This document shows, one piece after another, positions 7,268 to 15,089 of a stretch of DNA of 21,723 nucleotides. This DNA comes from DASQPE01 sp041488455. GTDB lineage: Bacteria > Gemmatimonadota > Gemmatimonadetes > Gemmatimonadales > GWC2-71-9. The notes under the pieces were generated by a model. It did not search any database. It was given only the letters and a program-made list of their open reading frames with translations, and had not been told where the DNA came from. The DNA lies in the NCBI GenBank assembly GCA_041488455.1, contig JBGPPG010000052.1, forward strand, positions 1-21,723, given 5' to 3'. Position 1 is the stretch's first letter. The number at the start of each line of letters is the position of its first letter. The position numbers and the translations under genes are program-made.

Positions 7268-8770
7268 ATGACGACGTCAGCCAAGCCCAAGCATCGGCCC
7301 GCCCGGAGCGGGAAGGCCGCTACCTATCGGATGTACATCGGCGGCAAGTTCGTGGAAGCGAAAAGCGGGAAGACGTTCGGCGTCTACGACCCGGCGTCAG
7401 AGGAGGTCATCGCCACCTGCCCCGCGGGTGGGCCGGAGGACATCGACCGCGCGGCCAAGGCCGCTCACCGCGCGTTCTACGGGGGCTGGAAGACCACCAC
7501 GGCGCAGGAACGCGGCCGCATTCTGCTCCGGCTGGCAGAGCGGGTCCGCGCGCGACGGGCCGAGCTGGCGGAGCTCGAGACCCGGAACTCGGGCAAGCCG
7601 ATTGCCGAGTCCGAGTTCGACATGGACGACACCGCCACGTGCTTCGAGTATTACGGCGGTCTCGCCACGAAGATCAACGGCGAGGTGCTGCCGGTGCCGG
7701 CCGACGCGGTCGCGTTCGCGATGCGCGAGCCGATGGGTGTGGCCGGGCAGATCATCCCCTGGAATTATCCGCTGATGATGGCGGCCTGGAAGATCGCCCC
7801 CGCGCTGGCCGCGGGGTGTACGGTCGTGCTCAAGCCCGCCGAGCAGACGCCGCTTTCGATTCTCGAGCTGGCGAAGGACTTCGAGACCGTAGGGCTGCCC
7901 GCGGGCGTGGTGAACATCGTCACCGGGGATGGTCCCGGCGCCGGCGCGCCATTGGTCACGCATCCCGACGTTCGCAAGATCGCTTTCACGGGGAGTGCGG
8001 AGGTCGGCAAGCTCATCATGCGGAACGCGGCCGACCAGCTCAAACGTGTCTCCCTCGAGCTCGGCGGCAAGTCGCCCAACATCTTCTTCAGCGACGCCGA
8101 TTTCGAGAACGCCGTGGATGGCGCGCTCTTCGGCGTGTTCGTGAATCAGGGCGAAGTCTGTTCCGCGGGCAGCCGGGTCCTGGTGCAGCGGGACATCTAC
8201 CGCAAGTTCGTCGATGCGGCCGCGGCCAAGGCAAAGACCATCAAGGTGGGCAGCGGGCTGGATCGCGACAACAAGATGGGCCCGCTCGTGAGTGCGGCGC
8301 AGCGGGACCGCGTCGTCCGGTACCAGAAGATCGGCCGCCAGGAGGCCAAGGTGGCGGTCGGCGGCGGCGTGCCCAAGCAGCACGACCGCGGGTGGTACGT
8401 GGAGCCGACGATCTTCTACGACGTGGACAACGCTTCCCGGATCGCCCAGGAGGAGATCTTCGGCCCGGTGATGAGCGTGATTCCGTTCAAGGACGAAGCC
8501 GAGGCGGTCCGCATCGCCAATGCGACGCCCTACGGCCTGGCCGCCGCCGTCTGGAGCCGGGACATCTTCAAGGCGTTCCGGGTGGTGAAGGCGCTCGAGG
8601 CGGGGATCGTCTGGGTGAACCACATGCAGCCGACGTTCGTCGAGGCGCCCTGGGGTGGCTACAAGGCGTCGGGCTTCGGCCGGGAGCTCGGTCACTGGGG
8701 TGTGGACGAGTATCTGGAGACCAAGCAGGTCTACATTAACCTCGACGAGAAGCCGATCGGCTGGTATTAG
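7268..8770 (+). CDS. NAD(P)-dependent aldehyde dehydrogenase, betaine/amino-aldehyde type
   Basis: This is a 500-residue ALDH superfamily enzyme that oxidises aldehydes to acids with NAD(P). The ATG at 7268 follows GGAGAGGAG, a strong ribosome-binding site. The catalytic set is complete: oxyanion Asn166 in IIPWNYP, general base Glu264 in ELGGKSPN, and nucleophile Cys298 in NQGEVCSAGSR. The Glu-Cys spacing of 34 matches the family. The C-terminal EAPWGGYKASGFGREL and the ETKQVYINL ending are like those of betaine-aldehyde or aminobutyraldehyde dehydrogenases (BetB/GbsA type). It follows the saccharopine-dehydrogenase-like gene at 29 bp and is presumably co-transcribed with it, probably removing its semialdehyde product. 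No choline oxidase or betaine transporter is nearby, so glycine betaine synthesis is less likely than amine or lysine breakdown. That is inference. Confidence 0.93.
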   Translation: MTTSAKPKHRPARSGKAATYRMYIGGKFVEAKSGKTFGVYDPASEEVIATCPAGGPEDIDRAAKAAHRAFYGGWKTTTAQERGRILLRLAERVRARRAELAELETRNSGKPIAESEFDMDDTATCFEYYGGLATKINGEVLPVPADAVAFAMREPMGVAGQIIPWNYPLMMAAWKIAPALAAGCTVVLKPAEQTPLSILELAKDFETVGLPAGVVNIVTGDGPGAGAPLVTHPDVRKIAFTGSAEVGKLIMRNAADQLKRVSLELGGKSPNIFFSDADFENAVDGALFGVFVNQGEVCSAGSRVLVQRDIYRKFVDAAAAKAKTIKVGSGLDRDNKMGPLVSAAQRDRVVRYQKIGRQEAKVAVGGGVPKQHDRGWYVEPTIFYDVDNASRIAQEEIFGPVMSVIPFKDEAEAVRIANATPYGLAAAVWSRDIFKAFRVVKALEAGIVWVNHMQPTFVEAPWGGYKASGFGRELGHWGVDEYLETKQVYINLDEKPIGWY

Positions 8771-8804
8771 CGGGCATCGTTCCCCGGGTCCCCGCCAATA
8801 CGCG

Positions 8805-9449
8805 TCACCGCCTTAATAGATGAAAGGCGTGGCCGGCCCAGCTGCCCTCCAGGAAGCCCGGGATGCACCAGAGCTGCGCCAACGGCTCGATGGCCCGCGC
8901 CGCTACCGCCGTTCCCATGTCCGCTCCCTCCCAGCCGAGCTGCTCGATCACCTGCGCTGCTACTGCCTTTGCACCCGGGTCGTTCCCGCAGTAGAACATC
9001 GTCGGCCGGATCCCACCGAACTGCGGGTCTACCATCAGGTCGGCCCCCACGCTGTTGAACGCCTTGACGAAATGGGCGCCGGGGAACGTTGCCTGTAGCC
9101 GCTCCATCAGGGAGCTGTTCGGCCCGGTGAAGAAGCGCAGCACGCCGTCCACGGGCTTCTCGTCGGTGATGGGGTCCGTGGTGTCGATCACCAGCTTTCC
9201 CTCGAGGTTGGTCCGGCCCGCCTGAGTGAGCGCCTCCTCGGCGGCCCGCCCGAGCACTGCGAGCACGAGGGAATCGGCCCAGTGGGCGACGTCGCCGAGG
9301 GTTCCGGCCTGGATCCCGGTGGCTCGCGAGAAGTCGGCCAGCTTCTCGGGGGTTCGGCTTGCGATGCGGACGTCGTAGCCCTTCTCGCGGAGGCCGCGGG
9401 CGAGGGTCTGGCCCACCTCGCCGGAGCCGAGGACACCGAACCTGCTCAT
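8805..9449 (-). CDS. NADPH-dependent F420 reductase-like NAD(P) oxidoreductase
   Basis: This is a 214-residue protein of the family named for NADP-dependent coenzyme F420 reductase, found also in organisms without F420. The Rossmann motif FGVLGSGEVGQTLARGL begins at residue 4, followed by VRIASRTPEKL, where the Arg after strand 2 suggests NADP(H) preference. Later conserved parts are LVIDTTDPI, HFVKAFNSVGADLM and CGNDPGAKAVAAQVIEQLGW. It is one Rossmann domain plus a short C-terminal tail, the usual family length. Its ATG overlaps the stop of rho (ATGA), so it is probably translated by coupling with rho. Its 3' end lies 34 bp from that of the convergent aldehyde dehydrogenase. The substrate is unknown. 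Confidence 0.85.
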   Translation of the reverse strand: MSRFGVLGSGEVGQTLARGLREKGYDVRIASRTPEKLADFSRATGIQAGTLGDVAHWADSLVLAVLGRAAEEALTQAGRTNLEGKLVIDTTDPITDEKPVDGVLRFFTGPNSSLMERLQATFPGAHFVKAFNSVGADLMVDPQFGGIRPTMFYCGNDPGAKAVAAQVIEQLGWEGADMGTAVAARAIEPLAQLWCIPGFLEGSWAGHAFHLLRR

Positions 9450-10570
9450 GAGACGGCGAGCTTCTGGATCAGCTCGGCGTTGCTCTTCGTCCCGCGCAGC
9501 TCGCCGAGCAGATCGTTGATGGCGTTGACCGCCGACATCGCGGCGATCCGCTGCCGCACCGCGTGCGACACGGCCAGTGCCTCGGGGCTCAGGAGCAGTT
9601 CCTCCCTCCGCGTGGCGCTCGCCACCAGATCGATCGCCGGGAAGATCCGCCGCTCCGCCAGCTCCCGGCTCAGCACCAGCTCGCTGTTGCCGGTCCCCTT
9701 GAACTCCTCGAAGATCACCTGGTCCATCTTGCTGCCGGTATCCACGAGAGCCGTCGCGATGATCGTGAGCGAGCCGCCGCCTTGCGTCGGGTCGACCGCG
9801 CGCGCGCTGCCGAGAAAGCGCTTGGGCTTCTCCAGCGACTGCGCGTCGAGACCCCCGGAGAGTGTGCGCCCCGTGCCGCGTTCGACCGCGTTGTACGCTC
9901 GGGCGAGCCGGGTGAGCGAGTCCACGATGAGGACCACGTCGTCGCCCAGCTCGACCCGGCGCCGCGCGCGCTCCAGGAGCAGCTCGGCCACCGCGACGTG
10001 GCGCGCCGGTGGATTGTCGAAGCTCGAGGCGACGACCTCGCCGAAGCCGGCCGACTCCATCTCGAAGACTTCCTCCGGCCGCTCGTCCACCAGCAGGATG
10101 AAGAGGCCGGCCTCGGGGTAGTTGGTGCTCACGCCCTCGCCGATGGCCTGGAGCACCATCGTCTTGCCGGCCTTCGCCGGCGCCACGATGAGCGCGCGCT
10201 GGCCCTTGCCGAGCGGACAGAGGAGGTCGATGACCCGGTTGGTATAGTCCGGCTGGCCCTGGCGGACGAGACCGCATTCGAGCCGGAGGAGCTCGTTGGG
10301 GTGGATCGCCCCGAGACGGCCAAACTCGGGGCGATGCTGGAGTGCCTCGGGCGGGCGGCCGTTGATGGTCGTCACTCGCTCGAGCGACGGGCCCCGTCCC
10401 TTCGTCCCGGGGCGGGTCTCGCCGGCGATCTCGTCTCCGGTCCGGAGGGTGTACTGGCGGACGACCCGCTCGCCGACGTGAACGTCCCCGCTGGTGGGGA
10501 GGTAGCTGGCCTCTCGGCGCCGGAGAAAGCCGCTGCCTCGCCCGGCCATTTCGAAAACGCCGAGACTCAT
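9446..10570 (-). CDS. rho: Transcription termination factor Rho, short form without the N-terminal helical subdomain
   Basis: Rho is the hexameric RNA-dependent ATPase/translocase that ends transcription. This copy has 374 residues. The RNA-binding cold-shock-like domain starts at once (GVFEMAGRGSGFLRR, then YLPTSGDVHV and LRTGDEIAGETR). The ATPase core has Walker A PAKAGKT with Lys136, VDERPEEV, Walker B VVLIVDSLTRLARAYN, the LSGGLDAQSLEKPKRFLGSAR loop and the FEEFKGTGNSELVL R-loop region. Compared with Escherichia coli Rho (419 residues, P-loop Lys184), about 48 N-terminal residues are missing, matching the helical Rho_N subdomain. The in-frame sequence upstream does not look like that subdomain, and no ribosome-binding site is evident before the ATG at 10570; a second in-frame ATG lies seven codons later. 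The gene diverges from marC by 147 bp. Confidence 0.95.
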   Translation of the reverse strand: MSLGVFEMAGRGSGFLRRREASYLPTSGDVHVGERVVRQYTLRTGDEIAGETRPGTKGRGPSLERVTTINGRPPEALQHRPEFGRLGAIHPNELLRLECGLVRQGQPDYTNRVIDLLCPLGKGQRALIVAPAKAGKTMVLQAIGEGVSTNYPEAGLFILLVDERPEEVFEMESAGFGEVVASSFDNPPARHVAVAELLLERARRRVELGDDVVLIVDSLTRLARAYNAVERGTGRTLSGGLDAQSLEKPKRFLGSARAVDPTQGGGSLTIIATALVDTGSKMDQVIFEEFKGTGNSELVLSRELAERRIFPAIDLVASATRREELLLSPEALAVSHAVRQRIAAMSAVNAINDLLGELRGTKSNAELIQKLAVS

Positions 10571-10717
10571 GCGGCTGCGGGGGATGGAGGTCGGGAGCAA
10601 CGGGCCGTCGGCATGGTCGCAGGAAGATACCGCACCATTGCCCGGGGCACAGCCCGCGGGGCTGGCGCCCGCCGACCGATCCCGGCAACATTCGCCGTCC
10701 TCCGCCGCCCGGCGCCG
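10571..10717. promoter_or_regulatory. Divergent rho/marC intergenic region
   Basis: These 147 bases must contain the rho leader and the start region of marC. A perfect 6-bp hairpin with a 3-base loop (CAGCCC at 10650-10655, GGGCTG at 10659-10664) lies roughly in the middle. I see no confident -35/-10 pair on either strand and no small gene. Confidence 0.35.
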
Positions 10718-11356
10718 GTGAGCGAATTCGCGCGTTTCGCCCTCGTGACGTTCACCTCGGTCCTCTTCATCGTGGACCCGGTCGCCGTCGTGCCCGCCTA
10801 TCTGGTCATCACCCAGAACGAGACCGCCGAAGAACGACGGGGTACCGCGCTCAGGGCCTGCATGGCCATGACCGTGCTGCTGGTCGTCTTTGCCGCGACG
10901 GGCACGCTCATCTTCCGCGCGTTCGGGATCACCCTCGCGGCGTTCCGCACGGCTGGGGGACTGATCCTCTGGTTCACGGCGATGGAGATGCTGCGCGGCG
11001 AGCGGACCAGCCAGGAGGGCCGGATCGAGCTTCAGGAGGGACGGGAGAAGGAGGACGTGGCCCTGACCCCCCTCGCGATCCCCCTCCTGGCCGGGCCCGG
11101 GGCCATCTCGACCGTCGTTGTGCTCGCCGGCCAGGCCCACGAGCCCGCCGCCGTCACGACGGTCTACGCGGCGATCGTCGTGACCGGACTGCTGTCCTAT
11201 GTCACACTGCGCCTGGGGGAGCAGCTGCTCTCCCGGCTGGGAAAGACCGGGATCCGGGTCATGACCCGGATTATGGGTCTCCTGCTCGCCGCGGTCGCGG
11301 TCCAGTTCGTCCTCACCGGCCTCAAGGAGGGCCTTGGCCTGGGCGCAGGCCTCTAA
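10718..11356 (+). CDS. MarC (UPF0056) family integral membrane protein
   Basis: This is a 212-residue polytopic membrane protein. The GTG at 10718 gives VSEFARFALVTFTSVLFIVDPVA, the normal MarC opening with the conserved DPVA/DPxG-type turn. Six hydrophobic segments are visible, with a cytoplasmic-type charged loop (RGERTSQEGRIELQEGREKED) between the third and fourth, then PLAIPLLAGPGAIST, the most conserved motif of the family, and a terminal TRIMGLLLAAVAVQFVLTG. The family was once linked to multiple antibiotic resistance, but that link has been withdrawn and its transport role is unknown. No ribosome-binding site is obvious. The large TonB-dependent receptor begins 55 bp downstream and could share its transcript. 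A 20-bp perfect palindrome lies in the coding region at 11252-11271. Confidence 0.9.
   Translation: MSEFARFALVTFTSVLFIVDPVAVVPAYLVITQNETAEERRGTALRACMAMTVLLVVFAATGTLIFRAFGITLAAFRTAGGLILWFTAMEMLRGERTSQEGRIELQEGREKEDVALTPLAIPLLAGPGAISTVVVLAGQAHEPAAVTTVYAAIVVTGLLSYVTLRLGEQLLSRLGKTGIRVMTRIMGLLLAAVAVQFVLTGLKEGLGLGAGL
11252..11271. repeat. Perfect 20-bp palindrome inside marC
   Basis: ATCCGGGTCA is followed directly by its own reverse complement with no spacer. It encodes I-R-V-M-T-R-I in marC, within a conserved family segment, so part of it is constrained by the protein. A fully symmetric 20-mer is rare by chance in a window this size (roughly 0.02 expected on a simple equal-base estimate). Confidence 0.6.
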
Positions 11357-11411
11357 ACGCCGGACCCCCGAAGTTCGTATATCGAAGGGACCGCTCCTGA
11401 GGACGCTCCGC

Positions 11412-14400
11412 GTGACCCGGCTGAGATACCTGCTGCTGCTCGTACCTCTGCTGGTGGGCGCCGTCCGGCCCGCCGCCGGCCAGGTGGGTGCAAACACCGA
11501 CATCATCACCGGCACGGTCACCGGGCCGGAAGGGCAGCCCATCGCGGACGCGACCGTCGAGGCGATCGCGGCGGAGACCCAGATCTCCCGCCAGCGGACC
11601 ACGGACGCCCGCGGCCGGTTCACGATCGTGTTTCCCGACGGGGGCGGCCAGTACCAGATCAACGTCCGCTATATCGGAATGGCTCCGGCTCGGCTCAACC
11701 TGTCACGCCAGGCCGACGAGGATCGTCTGGTCGTGAACGTCCGCATGTCTTCGGTTGCGACGACGCTCGAGGAGATCACCGTGCGGGGGCGGACACCGCG
11801 CCAGCGGGACGAGGGCGCCGGCCCCGGCTCGACCGAGCGCAACCTGAGCCAGGAGCTGGTGGACCGCCTCCCGATCGATGCCTCGGACCCGAACGTGCTG
11901 GCGACGCTGGCGCCCGGGGTCGTGGCCATTGGCGCTACCGACTCCACCAACGCGGCGTTCTCGGTCGCCGGTCTGCGCCCCGACGCGAACAACGTGACGC
12001 TCGACGGTGCCTCGTTCGGCACGGGCAGCGTTCCCCAGGATGCGGTGCGGAGCACCCGGGTCGTGACCAGCACCTACGACGTCGCGAGGGGAGAGTTCAG
12101 CGGCGGTCTGGTCGCCTCGACGACGCGGAGCGGCACCAACGTTGCCCAGGGCTCGTACACCTACACCCTCCGGGACCGGGACCTTGCGTGGGGCGGCGAG
12201 ACGTCGTCGCCGTTTGGACAGGGCTTCACCCAGAACCAGATCGGCGGCGGGATGGGCGGGCCGATCGTGCACAACCGGCTGTTCGTGTTCGGCGCGCTCC
12301 AGGGCCGGTGGCGCGATCAGGGGCTCACCTCGCTCACCTCCGTCGATCCGGCGACCCTTGCCCGGCTGGGGGTAAGCTCCGACTCGGTCGCTCGTTTCCT
12401 CTCGCTTGCCGGCGCCACGGGCGTTCCACTCACCTTGCCCGGGATTCCCGACGATCGGGCCAACAACACCGGCACGGGTCTCGTGCGTCTCGACTGGAAG
12501 GCGTCCGACGCGCAGACGGTGACGCTGCGCGTCGACGGGCACCTGAGCTCGCAGGACCCGACCCGGGTGGGCTCGCTCTCCCTCCCCGCGACCGGCGGAA
12601 CCAGCTCGGACCACGGCGGCGGCGTCCTCGGCTCGCTCACGTCGTTCTTCGCCGGAAACGTCGTGAACGACTTCCGGACGTACGTCTCGGTCGATCATCG
12701 GACCGGGTCCGCCTTCCTGACGCTGCCGCAGGGCCGAGTGCAGGTCGCCTCGAACACTTCCGACACGACGCTTGGCGTCACCACGTTCGGGTTCGGCGGC
12801 AACGCCGGATTTCCCCAGAGCAGCTCGAATACATCGGTGGAGCTCACCGAGGAGCTCTCCTGGCTCCCCGGAGCGGCCACCCACCGGATCAAGCTCGGGC
12901 TTTACCTCAACGCCGCGCACTTCAGGCAGAACCAGACCCCGAATCAGTTCGGGACTTTCCTCTATCCATCACTCGGCGCTCTCGACGCCGGACAGCCCGA
13001 GCAGTTCACCCGTAACCTGGCTCCGCTGGAGCAGGCGGGCACGGCGTGGAACGGGGCCGCCTATCTCGGCGACACGTGGCGCGCCGGGAGCTTCCAGCTG
13101 GCGTACGGGGCTCGCTTGGAAACGTCCGCCTTCGGCGGCGCCCCTGCCTTCAACGCCGTCGTGGACTCCGTCTTCGGTCTCCGGACCGACCACGTGCCGA
13201 GCGAGATCCATATTTCGCCCCGGGTGGGCTTCACCTGGATGCTCGGAGGGAGCGGCGGTGGCGGTGGCGGTGGTCGGGGCGGCGGCGGGTTCGGCGCCGG
13301 GGCGACGATCCTGCGCGGCGGCATCGGCGAGTTCCGGAGTCCGACCCCGACCACGCTGTACAGCTCCGCCCTGGCCGCGCCCGGGCTCTCGAACGCGGAG
13401 GCGCAACTCGTGTGCGTCGGCGCGGCGGTTCCGGTCCCGGACTGGTCGAGCTACCTGCAGGACACCTCCACGATCCCCGGCGAATGCACCGACACGGTCA
13501 CGACGGTCGCGGTGACGCCGAATCCGAACGTGACGGTCTTCGACCCGGGCTTCACCGCCCCCCGCGCGTGGCGCGCCTCGCTCGGCATCCAGCGCCCTGT
13601 GCTTGGCACCTTCTCGCTGTCGGTGGACGCCAGCTACGCGCGGGGTGTGAGCCAGTACGGGTTCCGCGACCTCAACCTGGCATCGGCGCCGGCCTTCACG
13701 CTCACGTCGGAGGCCAACCGCCCGGTGTACGTGCCGGTCGGGGCGATCGTCCCCGCCACAGGGGCCTTGAGCCCTTTGGACTCGCGGGTGGATCCGCAGT
13801 TCGGGCAGGTCCTCGAGGTCGAGTCCGATCTCGCTTCAGAGACCAAGCAGCTCACGGTTGGGTTCGGAGGCGTCACCGGGCGGGGCGCCAGCTTCCGTGT
13901 CTCGTACACGTACACCCGCGCCGAGGACCAGTCGTCCTTCTCGGGCGGCGGTGCCGCGCAGGGGTTCGCGGCGCCGACGACGGCCGGGAACCCCAACGTG
14001 CCCGAGTGGGCCACCAGCAACTTCGAGCGCCGGCACTCCATCCTCACGACCATCACCTACCCCGTCACCGGCGCGCTCGAGATGACCGCGATCGGCCGCC
14101 TCAGCTCCGGCGCGCCCTTCACGCCGCTGGTCGGCTCGGACATCAACGGAGACGGAGCGCGCAACGACCGGGCGTTCATCTTCAATCCGGCGACCGCGAC
14201 CGACCCCACCCTGGCGAACGCGATGCAGACGCTGCTGGCGAGCGTGCCCTCGGGGGTTCGTGACTGCCTCGAGAGCCAGCTCGGCGGGATCGCGGCGCGC
14301 AACTCGTGCACCGGCCCGTGGCAGCCATCGCTCGACTTCCAGCTCAACTGGCGGCCGAGCTGGTTCGGGCTTGACCGCCGGCTCACGGTTTCGGTGCTCA

Positions 14401-15089
14401 CGGTGAATTTTCTCGGCGGGCTCGACAACCTGCTGCATGGTGCGGGGAGCCTGCATGGCTGGGGCGCAGCGACCGCTCCTGATCCCGTGCTGCTGTACGT
14501 CCGCGGATTCGACCCCGCCACTCAGGAGTTCCAGTACACGGTCAACGGGCGCTTCGGATCGACGATCTCCGCGAACAACGGCATCATCGCGCCGTTCCAG
14601 ATCGGCTTCCAGGCGCATTTCACGATCGGCCCTGACCCGGTGCGGAACCGCCTGCGCTCGGCCTTCGGGTCGCGCCGCGGCGGAGGGCCTGGCGGCCCCG
14701 GTGGCGACGCCGCGGGAGCCGGCGTGGGCGCCGCCGACTTTGCGGCCCGGTTCGCGCGGGTGCTGCCGAACCCGGTCACCGCGATCCTGGCGCTCAAGGA
14801 CTCGCTTCAGCTGACGGATGACCAGGAGACCCGCCTCAAGGCGATCGCGGACTCCCTGGACGCCCTGAACCAGGTTCTCTCGGACTCGGTCAAGGCGCAG
14901 ATCGATCGTGCCGGGGACCGGCCCGATCCCACCTTGCTCTTCGCGCGGTTGCGACCGAAGCTCGCGCAGGGACGGGAGCAGAGCCGCCGGGTGCTGGAGA
15001 GCGCGCACGAGGTCCTCACCAAGGATCAGTGGGCCAAGGTCCCCGAATCGATTCGCGCGCCGGGCACACGGCGGCCGAACAGCGACTAG
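11412..15089 (+). CDS. Oar-like TonB-dependent receptor with carboxypeptidase-regulatory domain and C-terminal Spy/CpxP-like domain
   Basis: This is a 1225-residue outer-membrane receptor. The GTG at 11412 is chosen because TGAGGA lies 8 bases upstream and it yields a clean signal peptide (VTRLRYLLLLVPLLVGAV, cleavage near PAAGQ). Residues about 28-110 form a carboxypeptidase-regulatory-like beta-sandwich (ITGTVTGPEGQPIADATV). A plug domain follows, with LEEITVRG, VDRLPIDA, VAGLRPDANNVTLDGA and GEFSGGLVASTTRSG. The barrel runs to about residue 1073, ending in FQIGFQAHFTIG, and includes the DINGDGARNDR motif common in Oar-like receptors. A Gly-rich turn lies at residues 612-627. After the last strand comes a Gly/Ala linker and then a helical tail of about 115 residues with LTDDQ at 1134-1138 and LTKDQ at 1202-1206, the paired LTxxQ pattern of Spy/CpxP periplasmic chaperones. 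Both termini of such barrels face the periplasm, so the tail should too. The ligand is unknown. Confidence 0.9.
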   Translation: MTRLRYLLLLVPLLVGAVRPAAGQVGANTDIITGTVTGPEGQPIADATVEAIAAETQISRQRTTDARGRFTIVFPDGGGQYQINVRYIGMAPARLNLSRQADEDRLVVNVRMSSVATTLEEITVRGRTPRQRDEGAGPGSTERNLSQELVDRLPIDASDPNVLATLAPGVVAIGATDSTNAAFSVAGLRPDANNVTLDGASFGTGSVPQDAVRSTRVVTSTYDVARGEFSGGLVASTTRSGTNVAQGSYTYTLRDRDLAWGGETSSPFGQGFTQNQIGGGMGGPIVHNRLFVFGALQGRWRDQGLTSLTSVDPATLARLGVSSDSVARFLSLAGATGVPLTLPGIPDDRANNTGTGLVRLDWKASDAQTVTLRVDGHLSSQDPTRVGSLSLPATGGTSSDHGGGVLGSLTSFFAGNVVNDFRTYVSVDHRTGSAFLTLPQGRVQVASNTSDTTLGVTTFGFGGNAGFPQSSSNTSVELTEELSWLPGAATHRIKLGLYLNAAHFRQNQTPNQFGTFLYPSLGALDAGQPEQFTRNLAPLEQAGTAWNGAAYLGDTWRAGSFQLAYGARLETSAFGGAPAFNAVVDSVFGLRTDHVPSEIHISPRVGFTWMLGGSGGGGGGGRGGGGFGAGATILRGGIGEFRSPTPTTLYSSALAAPGLSNAEAQLVCVGAAVPVPDWSSYLQDTSTIPGECTDTVTTVAVTPNPNVTVFDPGFTAPRAWRASLGIQRPVLGTFSLSVDASYARGVSQYGFRDLNLASAPAFTLTSEANRPVYVPVGAIVPATGALSPLDSRVDPQFGQVLEVESDLASETKQLTVGFGGVTGRGASFRVSYTYTRAEDQSSFSGGGAAQGFAAPTTAGNPNVPEWATSNFERRHSILTTITYPVTGALEMTAIGRLSSGAPFTPLVGSDINGDGARNDRAFIFNPATATDPTLANAMQTLLASVPSGVRDCLESQLGGIAARNSCTGPWQPSLDFQLNWRPSWFGLDRRLTVSVLTVNFLGGLDNLLHGAGSLHGWGAATAPDPVLLYVRGFDPATQEFQYTVNGRFGSTISANNGIIAPFQIGFQAHFTIGPDPVRNRLRSAFGSRRGGGPGGPGGDAAGAGVGAADFAARFARVLPNPVTAILALKDSLQLTDDQETRLKAIADSLDALNQVLSDSVKAQIDRAGDRPDPTLLFARLRPKLAQGREQSRRVLESAHEVLTKDQWAKVPESIRAPGTRRPNSD
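13245..13292 (+). repeat. GGC/GGT low-complexity run encoding a poly-glycine turn
   Basis: Sixteen codons here encode GGS, then seven Gly, an Arg, four Gly and Phe, using alternating GGC and GGT. In related Oar-like receptors this position, between a strand ending in GFTW and one starting with ILRGG, is usually a short turn, so this looks like a local expansion of a simple codon repeat. Confidence 0.7.

Noticed and set aside
7397..8695. Long minus-strand open frame (432 codons) opposite the aldehyde dehydrogenase
   Set aside because: Its product is low-complexity and rich in Arg, His, Asp and Leu, with no recognisable motif, while the plus strand encodes a complete ALDH. Long antisense frames are expected at this GC content.
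9563..10717. N-terminal extension of the MarC frame running back across rho
   Set aside because: The plus frame stays open here only because it is antisense to rho. MarC family similarity begins at the GTG at 10718, and the extension would be a non-membrane Arg/Glu-rich chain.
11374..11386. AT-rich TTCGTATATCGAA near-palindrome before the receptor as a promoter
   Set aside because: It could be a -10 region, but no acceptable -35 is found at the right distance and a 4-bp symmetric arm is too short to call an operator.
11334..11411. ATG at 11334 as the start of the large receptor
   Set aside because: It overlaps the marC 3' end and puts a charged 26-residue segment before the signal peptide. 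The GTG at 11412 has TGAGGA upstream and gives a standard signal sequence.
10571..11662. N-terminal extension of the rho frame upstream of 10570
   Set aside because: The in-frame sequence does not resemble the Rho N-terminal helical subdomain and overlaps the real marC and receptor starts on the other strand.
13245..13292. GGC/GGT run as a CRISPR-like or minisatellite array
   Set aside because: It is an in-frame poly-glycine codon run without spacers or conserved repeat units. It is described as low-complexity coding sequence instead.
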